DNA from: Pseudomonas putida
Lineage (GTDB): Bacteria; Pseudomonadota; Gammaproteobacteria; Pseudomonadales; Pseudomonadaceae
Assembly (NCBI RefSeq): GCF_030159595.1
Contig: NZ_BSKJ01000019.1
Location: 1 to 34,110 of the forward strand
Reading direction: 5' to 3'
Length of the DNA: 34,110 bases
In this document: piece after piece, positions 24,298-32,475 of the stretch
Numbering within the stretch: position 1 is the first letter of the stretch
How the letters are laid out: every line of letters starts with the position of its first letter
Made by a program: the position numbers and the translations under genes
Notes under the pieces: generated by a model
What the model saw: only the letters and a program-made list of their open reading frames with translations
What the model was told of the DNA's origin: nothing
Databases searched by the model: none

Positions 24298-25727
24298 GCT
24301 GCGCTCCCTTGGATCAACTCGCGGACATCGATGAAGTGGCCGGCTACCGCAGCGGCGGCGGCCATGGCCGGGCTGACCAGGTGGGTACGGCCACCGGCGC
24401 CCTGACGGCCTTCGAAGTTACGGTTGGAGGTGGACGCGCAGTGCTCGCCGCTCTCCAGGCGGTCCGGGTTCATCGCCAGGCACATCGAGCAGCCTGGTTC
24501 ACGCCATTCGAAACCGGCTTCGAGGAAGATCTTGTCCAGGCCTTCACGCTCGGCCTGGGCCTTGACCAAGCCCGAACCGGGCACGACGATGGCTTGTTTG
24601 ACGGTAGCGGCCACCTTGCGGCCCTTGGCGATTTCAGCCGCAGCACGCAGGTCTTCGATACGCGAGTTGGTGCACGAGCCAATGAACACGCGATCCAGCT
24701 GGATATCGGTGATCGCCTGGTTGGCGGTGAGGCCCATGTACTTCAAGGCGCGCTCGATCGAGCCACGCTTGACCAGGTCGGCTTCAGCAGCCGGGTCCGG
24801 TACGCGCTGGTCTACGGCCAACACCATCTCGGGCGAAGTGCCCCAGCTGACTTGCGGCTTGATCTGGCTGGCATCCAGTTCGACCACGGTGTCGAACACG
24901 GCGTCGTCATCCGACACCAGGTCTTTCCACGACTCGACTGCTTGCTTCCATTGCTCGCCCTTCGGCGCGTACGGGCGGCCTTCAACATAGGCAACGGTGG
25001 TAGCGTCGGTCGCCACCAGGCCTACACGGGCACCGGCTTCGATGGACATGTTGCAGATGGTCATGCGGCCTTCCATCGACAGTTCGCGGATGGCGCTGCC
25101 CGCGAATTCCATCGCGTGGCCGTTGCCACCAGCGGTGCCGATCTTGCCGATCACGGCCAGCACGATGTCCTTGGCGGTAACGCCAGCCGGCAATTGGCCT
25201 TCCACGCGCACCAGCATGTTCTTCATCTTCTTGGCGACCAGGCACTGGGTAGCGAGCACATGCTCGACCTCGGAAGTGCCAATGCCATGGGCCAAGGCAC
25301 CGAATGCGCCGTGGGTGGAGGTGTGCGAGTCACCGCAGACCACGGTCATGCCGGGCAAGGTGGCGCCCTGCTCCGGGCTGATGACGTGGACGATGCCCTG
25401 GCGCTCGTCATTCATCTTGAATTCGACGATGCCGTATTCGTCACAGTTCTCGTCGAGGGTCTGCACCTGCAGGCGCGACACCTGATCGACGATGGCCTCG
25501 ATACCGCCCTTGCGCTCTGGCGTGGTCGGCACGTTGTGGTCAGGCGTTGCGATGTTGGTGTCGATGCGCCACGGTTTGCGATTGGCCAGGCGCAGGCCTT
25601 CGAAGGCCTGGGGCGACGTCACTTCGTGAATGATGTGACGGTCGATGTAGATCAAGGACGAGCCGTCATCACGGCGCTTGACCTCATGGGCTTCCCAGAG
25701 TTTGTCGTAGAGCGTTTTGCCAGCCAT
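24294..25727 (-). CDS. leuC: 3-isopropylmalate dehydratase large subunit
   Basis: Large catalytic subunit (477 residues) of isopropylmalate isomerase, an aconitase-family [4Fe-4S] enzyme of leucine synthesis. The three cluster ligands are Cys352 (GSCTNSR), Cys413 and Cys416 (GCSMC). VCGDSHTSTHGAFG is also present. ATG 25727 was chosen over an in-frame ATG at 25742 because GAGGA lies 8 bases before it and the conserved sequence starts MAGKTLYDK. It is the first gene of the leuC-leuD run, divergent from a LysR regulator, with a shared 131-base control region. Confidence 0.98.
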   Translation of the reverse strand: MAGKTLYDKLWEAHEVKRRDDGSSLIYIDRHIIHEVTSPQAFEGLRLANRKPWRIDTNIATPDHNVPTTPERKGGIEAIVDQVSRLQVQTLDENCDEYGIVEFKMNDERQGIVHVISPEQGATLPGMTVVCGDSHTSTHGAFGALAHGIGTSEVEHVLATQCLVAKKMKNMLVRVEGQLPAGVTAKDIVLAVIGKIGTAGGNGHAMEFAGSAIRELSMEGRMTICNMSIEAGARVGLVATDATTVAYVEGRPYAPKGEQWKQAVESWKDLVSDDDAVFDTVVELDASQIKPQVSWGTSPEMVLAVDQRVPDPAAEADLVKRGSIERALKYMGLTANQAITDIQLDRVFIGSCTNSRIEDLRAAAEIAKGRKVAATVKQAIVVPGSGLVKAQAEREGLDKIFLEAGFEWREPGCSMCLAMNPDRLESGEHCASTSNRNFEGRQGAGGRTHLVSPAMAAAAAVAGHFIDVRELIQGSAA

Positions 25728-25784
25728 CAGACTGTTCCTCATCAGCTTCTTTCTATGCCAAAGACCCCTTGGCTTGTACGGACG

Positions 25785-25813
25785 ATGCTATGGGGTTAGA
25801 TTGAATAACTCAA
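25785..25813 (-). promoter_or_regulatory. leuC promoter with overlapping LysR-type box
   Basis: On the minus strand a -35 TTGAGT (plus 25808-25813) and a -10 TAGCAT (plus 25785-25790) are 17 bases apart. Positions 25801-25813 read TTGAATAACTCAA, which has perfect TTGA/TCAA ends and fits the T-N11-A pattern of LysR-family binding sites. The overlap with the -35 suggests direct control of leuC, and of its own gene, by the divergent regulator. Confidence 0.6.
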
Positions 25814-25858
25814 ATTCATAATTTTTATGCTTTGGATAACCCAAAGGAATACAACTCC

Positions 25859-26737
25859 ATGGACCTGGCCAATCTCAGTGCCTTTATCGCGATTGCCGAA
25901 ACCGGCAGCTTTTCCGGGGCTGCGGAGCGCCTGTTCCTGACCCAGCCGGCTATCAGCAAACGCATCGCCGGCCTGGAGCAGCAACTGGACGTGCGCCTGT
26001 TCGACCGCCTGGGCCGCGAGGTGACCCTGACCGAAGCCGGACGCGCCCTGCTGCCACGGGCCTACCAGATCCTCAACGTCCTTGATGATACCCGACGGGC
26101 GCTGACCAATCTGACCGGGGCCGTGAGCGGTCGCCTGACCCTGGCCACCAGCCACCACATCGGCCTGCACCGGCTGCCCCCGCTATTACGGGCATTCACC
26201 CGCCAATACCCGGCCGTGGCGCTGGATATTCAGTTTCTGGATTCAGAACAGGCCTACGACGAGATTCTGCATGGTCGCGCCGAAATTGCCGTGATCACCC
26301 TGGCGCCCGAACCGCACCACCTGATCAAGGCCGTGGCCGTGTGGGACGACGCCCTGGACTTCGTGGCCGCCCCCGAGCACCCGCTGGCCAACAACCATGC
26401 CGTCAGCTTGGCCGATGTGGCCCGCCACCCGGCAGTATTCCCCGGCGGCAACACGTTCACCCACCACATCGTCCAGCGCCTGTTCGAAAGCCAGGGCCTG
26501 ACGCCGAACATCGCCATGAGCACCAACTACCTGGAAACCATCAAGATGATGGTGTCAATTGGCCTGGCCTGGAGCGTGCTGCCTCGCACCATGCTCGACG
26601 AGCAGGTTGCACCCATCGCTTTGCCCGGCATACAGCTGTCGCGCCAGCTAGGCTACATTTTGCACACGGAGCGTACGCTATCGAACGCGGCCAGGGCATT
26701 CATGGCCCTGCTCGACAGCCACGCGGGGCCCGCCTGA
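25859..26737 (+). CDS. LysR-family transcriptional regulator
   Basis: Regulator of 292 residues with an N-terminal winged helix-turn-helix (about 3-62, FIAIAETGSFSGAAERL and LTQPAISKRIAGLE) and a C-terminal periplasmic-binding-like effector domain (about 90-290). ATG 25859 has AAGGA 10 bases upstream; a TTG at 25832 would add nine residues. It is divergent from leuC, the classic arrangement in which a LysR protein controls its neighbour. A leucine-pathway effector such as isopropylmalate is therefore plausible but not shown. The downstream signalling gene follows 62 bases later on the same strand. Confidence 0.93.
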   Translation: MDLANLSAFIAIAETGSFSGAAERLFLTQPAISKRIAGLEQQLDVRLFDRLGREVTLTEAGRALLPRAYQILNVLDDTRRALTNLTGAVSGRLTLATSHHIGLHRLPPLLRAFTRQYPAVALDIQFLDSEQAYDEILHGRAEIAVITLAPEPHHLIKAVAVWDDALDFVAAPEHPLANNHAVSLADVARHPAVFPGGNTFTHHIVQRLFESQGLTPNIAMSTNYLETIKMMVSIGLAWSVLPRTMLDEQVAPIALPGIQLSRQLGYILHTERTLSNAARAFMALLDSHAGPA

Positions 26738-26799
26738 CCGGCCGTCAGCCAGGTATTTCCGAATCCAAGGACGCGTCATACGCCAAAGGTCTGGTACCG

Positions 26800-29700
26800 A
26801 TGCCCAAATCAGCAAACCGCTTTTTGCGCCTGCCGCGTATTCCTGCGGCCGATCCTCAGGAGTCGGAACAGGCCTGGCAGAACGCCCCACAACTGCTGGC
26901 CGCGCTCAACGGCGCGCGCTTGGGTGCCTGGCTTTGGGACATCGAAAGCGGCAGGGTCAGTTGGTCTCGGGGCACCCAGGCGCTGTTCGGCTTCGATCCG
27001 CAGCAGCCACTGCCCCACGATGTCGACTACCTCGACCTGCTGCCCGAGGAAGACCGTGCCCGCACACGCCAGGTGTTCCAGGCAGTGTTCAACGGCGAGC
27101 CGGTGGAACAGGCCATGCGCCACCGCATCCGCTGGCCAGACGGCAGCCTGCACTGGCTGGAGATCAACGGCAGCCTGACCCACGACCCGCACGGCAGGCC
27201 GCAGATGATCGGGGTGATCCGCGAGATCACCCGCCAGCGCGAGCGGGAAACAGCGCTGATCAATTCGGAAAAGCGCTTCGCCACGCTCTTCCACCTCAGC
27301 CCCAATGCCATTTTGCTCACCCGCCGCCACGACGGCATGATCTTCGAGGTCAACCAGCACTTCGAGGACATGTTCGGCTGGCCCGGCAGCCAGGTGATCG
27401 GCAAGACCAGCCTGGAGCTGGGCCTGTGGGTCAACCCCGAACAACGCCACCAGGTGATGGAATCGACCCGTGCCAACGGCGGCCCGCTGATCATGGAGGT
27501 GCAGTTCCGCGCCACCAGCGGCAAAGTGCATGACGGCATCCTCTGCACCCAGGGTATCGAGCTGGAGGGCGTGACCTTTCTTATCAGCACCTTCGTCGAC
27601 ACCACCGAACGCAAGCGTGCCGAGCAGGCCCTGAAGGACAGCCAGGAGCGCCTGGACCTGGCCCTGGATTCGGCGCAGCTGGGCACCTGGGACTGGCACA
27701 TTCCCAGCGGCATGCTCTACGGTTCTGCCCGCGCCGCGCAGCTGCACGGCCTACCGCCCATCCCCTTTCATGAGTCGTTCGATGCATTTTTCGAGGGCGT
27801 GCCGGAACAGGAACGCAACTCGATGCGCCAAGCGTATCGCAGCCTGCGCGAAGGGCCTGCCGGCAACTACCAGATCACCTATCGGGTACAACTGGAGAAC
27901 GGCATTTCACGCTACATCGAAAGCCGCGCCCGGCTGTACCGCGACGAACAGGGCAACCCGCTGCGCATGGCCGGCACCCTGCTCGACATCACCGACCAGG
28001 TGGAGCGTGAGCAGCGACTGAGCGCTTCGGAGGAGAAATTTGCCAGCCTGTTCCAGGTCAGCCCCGACCCGATCTGCGTCACCCGCCAGGACACCGGTCA
28101 GTTCATCGAAATCAACCCAGCGTTCACCCAGACCTTCGGCTGGGGCAGCGAGCAGGTGCTTGGCCGAACCGCAGAGGAAATCGGCCTGTGGGCCGAGTCC
28201 ATCGAGCGCGCGCAACGCATCGAGCGGGTGATCCGCGAACAGGCCCTGAGCAACGTCGCCGTGGTGGTCAACCACCGCAATGGCGCGCCCCTGACCTGCG
28301 TGATTTCCAGCCGCCTGATCACCGTCGACGACCAGCCCTGCAGCGTCACCACCCTGCGCGACATCACCCAGCAGCAACGCGCCGAGGCCGCGCTGAAGTC
28401 CAGCGAGGAGAAGTTCGCCAAGGCCTTCCACTCCAGCCCCGACGCCATCACCATCACCGAACGCCACAGCGGCCGTTACCTGGAAGTCAACGACGGTTTC
28501 TGCCGCCTGACCGGCTACAGTTCCGCCGAAGTGGTCGGCCACACGGTGTACGAGATCGGCATCTGGGCCGACGACAAGCAGCGCAGCGCGCTACTGGCTG
28601 AGCTACGCGATCGCGGCCGGGTGCACCACCGCGAGATGCTGGGGCGCAATAAGCGCGGCGATATCCTTACCGTGGAAGTCTCGGTCGAGCCGATCATCCT
28701 CAACGAAGTGGACTGCCTGCTGCTGACCGCCCGCGACGTCAGCCAGCTGAAGAATGCCCAGGCGCAGATACGCCACCTGGCCTACCACGATCCACTGACC
28801 AACCTGCCCAACCGCGCCCTGCTGATGGACCGCCTGAGCCAGCAGATCGCCCTGCTCAAGCGCCATAACCTGCGCGGCGCCCTGCTGTTCCTCGACCTCG
28901 ACCACTTCAAGCACATCAACGACTCGCTGGGCCACCCGGTAGGTGACACGGTGCTGAAGATCATCACCGCCCGCCTGGAGGCCAGCGTGCGCCTGGAAGA
29001 CACCGTGGCGCGGCTGGGTGGCGACGAGTTCGTGGTGTTGCTCAGTGGCCTGGAGGGCAGCCGTGAGCTGGTGGAGGAAAAAGTGCGCGAACTGGCCGAC
29101 ACCCTGCGCGAACTGCTGGCCGAACCGATGTCGCTGGATGGCCAGCGCTTGCAGGTAACGCCCAGCATCGGCGTGGCACTGATCCCTGACCACGGCGTCA
29201 CCCCGGCCGATTTGCTCAAGCGTGCCGATATTGCCCTGTACCGGGCCAAGGACTCCGGGCGCAACACCACCCAGCTGTTCCACACCACCATGCAGAAAGC
29301 TGCCAGCGAGCGCCTGCGCATGGAAAACGACTTGCGCCTGGCCTTGGCCCGTGGCGAACTGGCACTGCACTTCCAGCCTCAGGTGGATGCCCGCGACAAC
29401 CGCATCGTCGGGGCCGAGGTGCTGCTGCGCTGGCACCACCCGCAACTGGGTCAGCAACCACCCGGGCAGTTCATCCAGGTATTGGAGGAAAGCGGCCTGA
29501 TCCTGGAAGTTGGCAGCTGGATTCTCGATGAAGCCTGCGATGCTTGCGCCCGCATGCTGGCCGACGGGCTGATCGACGCAGACGATTTCAGCCTGTGCGT
29601 GAACATCAGCCCGCGGCAGTTCCGCCAGAACGACTTTGTCGGGCGGGTGCTGCGCAGCCTGGACGACTATCGCCTGCCTCGGCACATGCTCAAGCTGGAA

Positions 29701-30096
29701 ATCACCGAAGGCATCGTCATCCAGAACCTGGAAGACACCATCAGCAAGATGCGTGAACTTAAGCGCTTTGGCGTGAGTTTTGCCATGGATGACTTCGGCA
29801 CCGGCTATTCCTCATTGACCTACCTCAAGCGCCTGCCCGTGGATGCACTGAAGATCGACCAGACCTTCGTGCGCGATGCGCCGATCGACCCAAACGACGC
29901 GGAAATCGTGCGTGCCATCGTCGCCATGGCCCGCAGCCTGGACCTGGCCGTGATTGCCGAGGGGGTAGAGTTGACCGAGCAACTGGAGTTTCTCGAGCGG
30001 CTGGGCTGCCACCTGTACCAGGGTTACCTGCACAGCCGGCCATTGCCGTTGCCGGAGTTTCGGCAGATGCTGCTGGAGGCACCGGCGGGTTACTGA
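26800..30096 (+). CDS. Five-PAS diguanylate cyclase / phosphodiesterase
   Basis: Cytoplasmic-looking sensor of 1098 residues with no signal peptide or transmembrane helix. Five PAS domains lie at about 25-147, 155-275, 280-405, 408-527 and 534-655, several opening with the same SEEKFA-x-x-F-x-x-SPDx pattern. A GGDEF domain follows at about 658-825 with the intact motif GGDEF at 740-744 and the phosphate-binding DLDHFKHIND. An EAL domain at about 845-1085 has EVLLRW at 873-878 (EVL rather than EAL) and an intact DDFGTGYSS loop. Both c-di-GMP synthesis and breakdown look possible; which dominates cannot be read from sequence. ATG 26800 is chosen because it lies after the lysR stop with AAGGT upstream. 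The gene ends at a terminator shared with ibpA. Confidence 0.94.
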   Translation: MPKSANRFLRLPRIPAADPQESEQAWQNAPQLLAALNGARLGAWLWDIESGRVSWSRGTQALFGFDPQQPLPHDVDYLDLLPEEDRARTRQVFQAVFNGEPVEQAMRHRIRWPDGSLHWLEINGSLTHDPHGRPQMIGVIREITRQRERETALINSEKRFATLFHLSPNAILLTRRHDGMIFEVNQHFEDMFGWPGSQVIGKTSLELGLWVNPEQRHQVMESTRANGGPLIMEVQFRATSGKVHDGILCTQGIELEGVTFLISTFVDTTERKRAEQALKDSQERLDLALDSAQLGTWDWHIPSGMLYGSARAAQLHGLPPIPFHESFDAFFEGVPEQERNSMRQAYRSLREGPAGNYQITYRVQLENGISRYIESRARLYRDEQGNPLRMAGTLLDITDQVEREQRLSASEEKFASLFQVSPDPICVTRQDTGQFIEINPAFTQTFGWGSEQVLGRTAEEIGLWAESIERAQRIERVIREQALSNVAVVVNHRNGAPLTCVISSRLITVDDQPCSVTTLRDITQQQRAEAALKSSEEKFAKAFHSSPDAITITERHSGRYLEVNDGFCRLTGYSSAEVVGHTVYEIGIWADDKQRSALLAELRDRGRVHHREMLGRNKRGDILTVEVSVEPIILNEVDCLLLTARDVSQLKNAQAQIRHLAYHDPLTNLPNRALLMDRLSQQIALLKRHNLRGALLFLDLDHFKHINDSLGHPVGDTVLKIITARLEASVRLEDTVARLGGDEFVVLLSGLEGSRELVEEKVRELADTLRELLAEPMSLDGQRLQVTPSIGVALIPDHGVTPADLLKRADIALYRAKDSGRNTTQLFHTTMQKAASERLRMENDLRLALARGELALHFQPQVDARDNRIVGAEVLLRWHHPQLGQQPPGQFIQVLEESGLILEVGSWILDEACDACARMLADGLIDADDFSLCVNISPRQFRQNDFVGRVLRSLDDYRLPRHMLKLEITEGIVIQNLEDTISKMRELKRFGVSFAMDDFGTGYSSLTYLKRLPVDALKIDQTFVRDAPIDPNDAEIVRAIVAMARSLDLAVIAEGVELTEQLEFLERLGCHLYQGYLHSRPLPLPEFRQMLLEAPAGY

Positions 30097-30112
30097 ACCG
30101 GCCTGCAAACGC

Positions 30113-30140
30113 AAGAAGGGCACCCGAGGGTGCCCTTCTT
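30113..30140. terminator. Bidirectional terminator between the GGDEF/EAL gene and ibpA
   Basis: AAGAAGGGCACC and GGTGCCCTTCTT form a perfect 12-pair stem around a 4-base loop between two convergent genes. The stem itself supplies short A/T-rich ends on both strands, so it probably serves both transcripts. Confidence 0.85.
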
Positions 30141-30153
30141 CATGACAGCGCGA

Positions 30154-30597
30154 TCAGTTCAGCGCTGGCTTGTCGCCATTGATCGGGATGCGCTTGGCCT
30201 TGGCTTCTTCAGGCACGATGCGCAGCAGGTCGATGCTGAGCAGGCCATTGGCCAGGCCGGCGGCCTTCACTTCGATATGGTCGGCCAGACGGAACGACAA
30301 CTTGAAGGCGCGTTGCGCGATACCCTGATGCAGGTAGGTCACTTCAGCGGCGCCATTGTCGCGCTTGCCACCCGTCACGGTCAGGACGCCTTTCTCGACC
30401 TGCAGGTCGAGGTCCTGCTCCTGGAAACCGGCTGCGGCAACCACGATGCGGTAGTGGTCATCGCCATGCTTTTCCACGTTGTAGGGCGGGTAGCTGCTAC
30501 CTGCCTCATTGCGTGCTGCGGATTCGAACAGGTCGTTGAAACGGTCGAAACCAACGGAATGGCGGAACAGTGGTGCGAGAGAGAAAGCAGTGGTCAT
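30154..30597 (-). CDS. ibpA: Small heat-shock protein (Hsp20 / IbpA)
   Basis: ATP-independent holdase of 147 residues that binds unfolding proteins during heat stress. The alpha-crystallin domain spans about 35-125 (YPPYNVEKHGDDHYRIVVAAAGF, GVLTVTGGKRD, YLHQGIAQRAFKLSFRL), and the C-terminal anchoring IPI motif occurs as KRIPING. ATG 30597 is preferred over ATG 30603 because AGGAG is 9 bases from the first but only 3 from the second. It has a sigma-32 promoter and a ROSE-like thermometer upstream, so both transcription and translation should respond to heat. Confidence 0.97.
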   Translation of the reverse strand: MTTAFSLAPLFRHSVGFDRFNDLFESAARNEAGSSYPPYNVEKHGDDHYRIVVAAAGFQEQDLDLQVEKGVLTVTGGKRDNGAAEVTYLHQGIAQRAFKLSFRLADHIEVKAAGLANGLLSIDLLRIVPEEAKAKRIPINGDKPALN

Positions 30598-30605
30598 GGT
30601 CATAA

Positions 30606-30659
30606 ACTCCTGAGATTCAGCAAGTAAGTCATTACGCGACCCGACTTCGGCATCGCGTA
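30606..30659 (-). promoter_or_regulatory. ROSE-like RNA thermometer in the ibpA leader
   Basis: The leader folds into two hairpins on the minus strand. The upstream one (plus 30633-30659) has the perfect 7-pair stem TACGCGA/TCGCGTA. The proximal one (plus 30606-30625) is ACTTGCTGA-ATC-TCAGGAGT, in which the Shine-Dalgarno AGGAG pairs with TTGCT, leaving one bulged G. That UUGCU opposite the ribosome site with a bulged G is the signature of ROSE thermometers, known upstream of ibpA in pseudomonads. Confidence 0.85.
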
Positions 30660-30665
30660 CTCAAG

Positions 30666-30693
30666 AGATAGGGCCGGGGGAAATGCTTTCAAG
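30666..30693 (-). promoter_or_regulatory. Sigma-32 heat-shock promoter of ibpA
   Basis: On the minus strand CTTGAAA (plus 30687-30693) matches the sigma-32 -35 exactly. After 13 bases CCCTATCT (plus 30666-30673) matches the -10 consensus CCCCATnT at all but one defined position. The start point lies just before the first thermometer hairpin. Confidence 0.9.
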
Positions 30694-30733
30694 GGGGGAG
30701 TCAGAAAAAATCTGGTTTTGCACTGGGTCTGAT

Positions 30734-30827
30734 GGCCCTATCGCCGGCAAGCCAGCACCCACAGGAGCACCGCAGCCTTTGAAGCCTGTGCAGTACCTGT
30801 GGGAGCTGGCTTGCCGGCGATAGAGCC
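30734..30827. repeat. REP pair in inverted orientation (ibpA-dusC gap)
   Basis: Two facing REP copies, 30734-30765 (plus) and 30796-30827 (minus), are separated by 30 bases. The core reads GCCGGCAAGCCAGCTCCCA, a variant of the copy in the leu region. It ends 3 bases before the dusC stop codon and lies upstream of the ibpA promoter. Confidence 0.93.
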
Positions 30828-30830
30828 GAA

Positions 30831-31805
30831 TCAGGCTACACAGGTTTCCAGCGCTTGAGCCTCAACAATCCCCAGCAACCGGCTGATCCGCGCGCAATCA
30901 TCCTCCCGCCGCAGCTCGGCAAACAGCACCACCGCCTCGGGATAACTGCGAGTCAGCATCGCCAACCACTGCTTCATCCGCCCCGGCGCATAGCGCGGCG
31001 ACAGCTTGTGCTGAGCCTGGCGCCAGAACTCACGCAACAGTGGCAGCAAATCATCCCAGCTCATCGGCTGATAGTCCCGCCCGTCACGCGCTGCGGCAAT
31101 CTGCAGGCCCAGGTCGGGACGCGATACCAGCCCACGGCCCAGCATGATGTCTTCGGCCCCGCTGACCTCTCGGCAACGTCGCCAGTCGTCGACAGTCCAG
31201 ATCTCGCCATTGGCGAACACCGGCACCTTGACCACATCCTGTACCCGCGCCACCCACTCCCAGTGCGCTGGCGGCTTGTAGCCCTCGACCTTGGTCCGCG
31301 CATGCACCACTAGGTGCGCCGAGCCGCCTTCGGCCAGCGCCGTGGCGCACTCCAGTGCACCCTCAGGGCTGTCGAAGCCCAGGCGCATCTTCGAAGTCAC
31401 CGGAATATCTGCCGGCACGGCACGTCGCACTTCGCGCACGATGGCGTGCAACAATTCCGGCTCCTTGAGCAGCACCGCACCACCGCGCGACTTGTTCACG
31501 GTTTTGGCCGGGCAGCCGAAGTTCAGGTCGATCACCGGTGCACCCAGCTCGCAGGCCAGCGCGGCGTTCTCCGCCAGGCACACGGGATCCGAGCCCAGCA
31601 ACTGCACACGCATGGGCACCCCGGCAGCCGTGCGCGCACCTTGGCGCAGTTCGGGCGCCAGCTTGTCGAACGAGGACGCCGGCAGCAGGCGGTCGCACAC
31701 GCGAATGAACTCGGTGACGCACCAGTCGATACCGCCCACGCGGGTCAATACGTCGCGCAGGATGTTGTCAACCAGCCCCTCCATGGGGGCCAGGGCAATT
31801 TGCAT
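30831..31805 (-). CDS. dusC: tRNA-dihydrouridine(16) synthase
   Basis: FMN enzyme of 324 residues that reduces uridine to dihydrouridine in the tRNA D-loop. The TIM barrel opens MQIALAPMEGLVD with the flavin-contacting APMEG. The catalytic cysteine is Cys98 in NFGCPAKTVNKSRGG, and SKMRLG, HARTK, ANGEIW and MLGRGL follow. The sequence type points to DusC (position 16) rather than DusA or DusB. ATG 31805 begins the conserved sequence; the ribosome site is weak, and the longer in-frame extension to 31841 has no support. It lies 50 bases after the thioesterase gene. Confidence 0.93.
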   Translation of the reverse strand: MQIALAPMEGLVDNILRDVLTRVGGIDWCVTEFIRVCDRLLPASSFDKLAPELRQGARTAAGVPMRVQLLGSDPVCLAENAALACELGAPVIDLNFGCPAKTVNKSRGGAVLLKEPELLHAIVREVRRAVPADIPVTSKMRLGFDSPEGALECATALAEGGSAHLVVHARTKVEGYKPPAHWEWVARVQDVVKVPVFANGEIWTVDDWRRCREVSGAEDIMLGRGLVSRPDLGLQIAAARDGRDYQPMSWDDLLPLLREFWRQAQHKLSPRYAPGRMKQWLAMLTRSYPEAVVLFAELRREDDCARISRLLGIVEAQALETCVA

Positions 31806-31855
31806 GTCGGGGTCTCGGCGAAAAAGCCGGCAGTCTAACAAAAAATGCCGGCGAT

Positions 31856-32290
31856 TCAGGCGCCGATCAGCGCCGGACCATAACCATCGACGAATTCCGC
31901 CGGCATGCGCTTGGGCTTGCCGCTGGACAGTTCGATGCAGGCAAAGGTGGTTTGCGCGCGCAGCAGGGTTACACCGTCACGCGGGCGCTTGAGCTGAAAG
32001 CGACGGGTCATGCGCAGACGCTGGTCCCAATCGATGATCCAGGTGGCCAGTTGCAGTTCGTCGTCCTCGTAGGCGGCGGCCAGGTAGTCGATTTCGTGGC
32101 GCACCACCGCCATCGCCCGGTCCAGGCGCCGATACTCGGCCAGGTCCAGCCCCAGCCGCTGGGAGTGACGCCAGGCGCAGCGCTCTAGCCAGGTGACGTA
32201 GACCGCGTTGTTAGCGTGGCCGAGGCCGTCGATGTCCTCGCTGCCGACGCGCAGGTCGATGACGAAGGGTGTTGCCAGGTCCCAGCTCAT
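31856..32290 (-). CDS. Acyl-CoA thioesterase (4HBT hotdog fold)
   Basis: Hotdog-fold protein of 144 residues in the YbgC/FadM group. The motif DIDGLGHANNAVYVTWLE near 19-36 carries the catalytic aspartate and the HxNN segment of 4-hydroxybenzoyl-CoA thioesterase relatives. It should hydrolyse short or long acyl-CoA esters; the true substrate cannot be read. It lies upstream of dusC, probably in one transcript, with a REP pair on its other side. Confidence 0.9.
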   Translation of the reverse strand: MSWDLATPFVIDLRVGSEDIDGLGHANNAVYVTWLERCAWRHSQRLGLDLAEYRRLDRAMAVVRHEIDYLAAAYEDDELQLATWIIDWDQRLRMTRRFQLKRPRDGVTLLRAQTTFACIELSSGKPKRMPAEFVDGYGPALIGA

Positions 32291-32363
32291 GGTCGCTTCC
32301 TTGGAAGAAATCTGGATTTAGCAGCGCCCTGCGGAGAAAAGTCCAGCCCTTGTAGAGCATTTA

Positions 32364-32460
32364 CCGGCCCCATCGCCGGCAAGCCAGCTCCCACAGTTAC
32401 GGTGCAATACCTGTGTCTGGCGCCGTGCCTGTGGGAGCTGGCTTGCCGGCGATGAGGCCG
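32364..32460. repeat. REP pair in inverted orientation (hydrolase-thioesterase gap)
   Basis: Facing REP copies lie at 32364-32396 (plus) and 32428-32460 (minus), 31 bases apart. They have the same GCCGGCAAGCCAGCTCCCA core as the pair beside dusC. The pair begins 73 bases upstream of the thioesterase start and ends 15 bases from the hydrolase stop. Confidence 0.94.
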
Positions 32461-32475
32461 CTACAGGCAACACCA

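Noticed and set aside
26341..26799. Upstream extension of the GGDEF/EAL frame into lysR
   Set aside because: The extra 153 residues are an out-of-frame reading of lysR and the intergenic gap. A plausible ATG with ribosome site exists at 26800.
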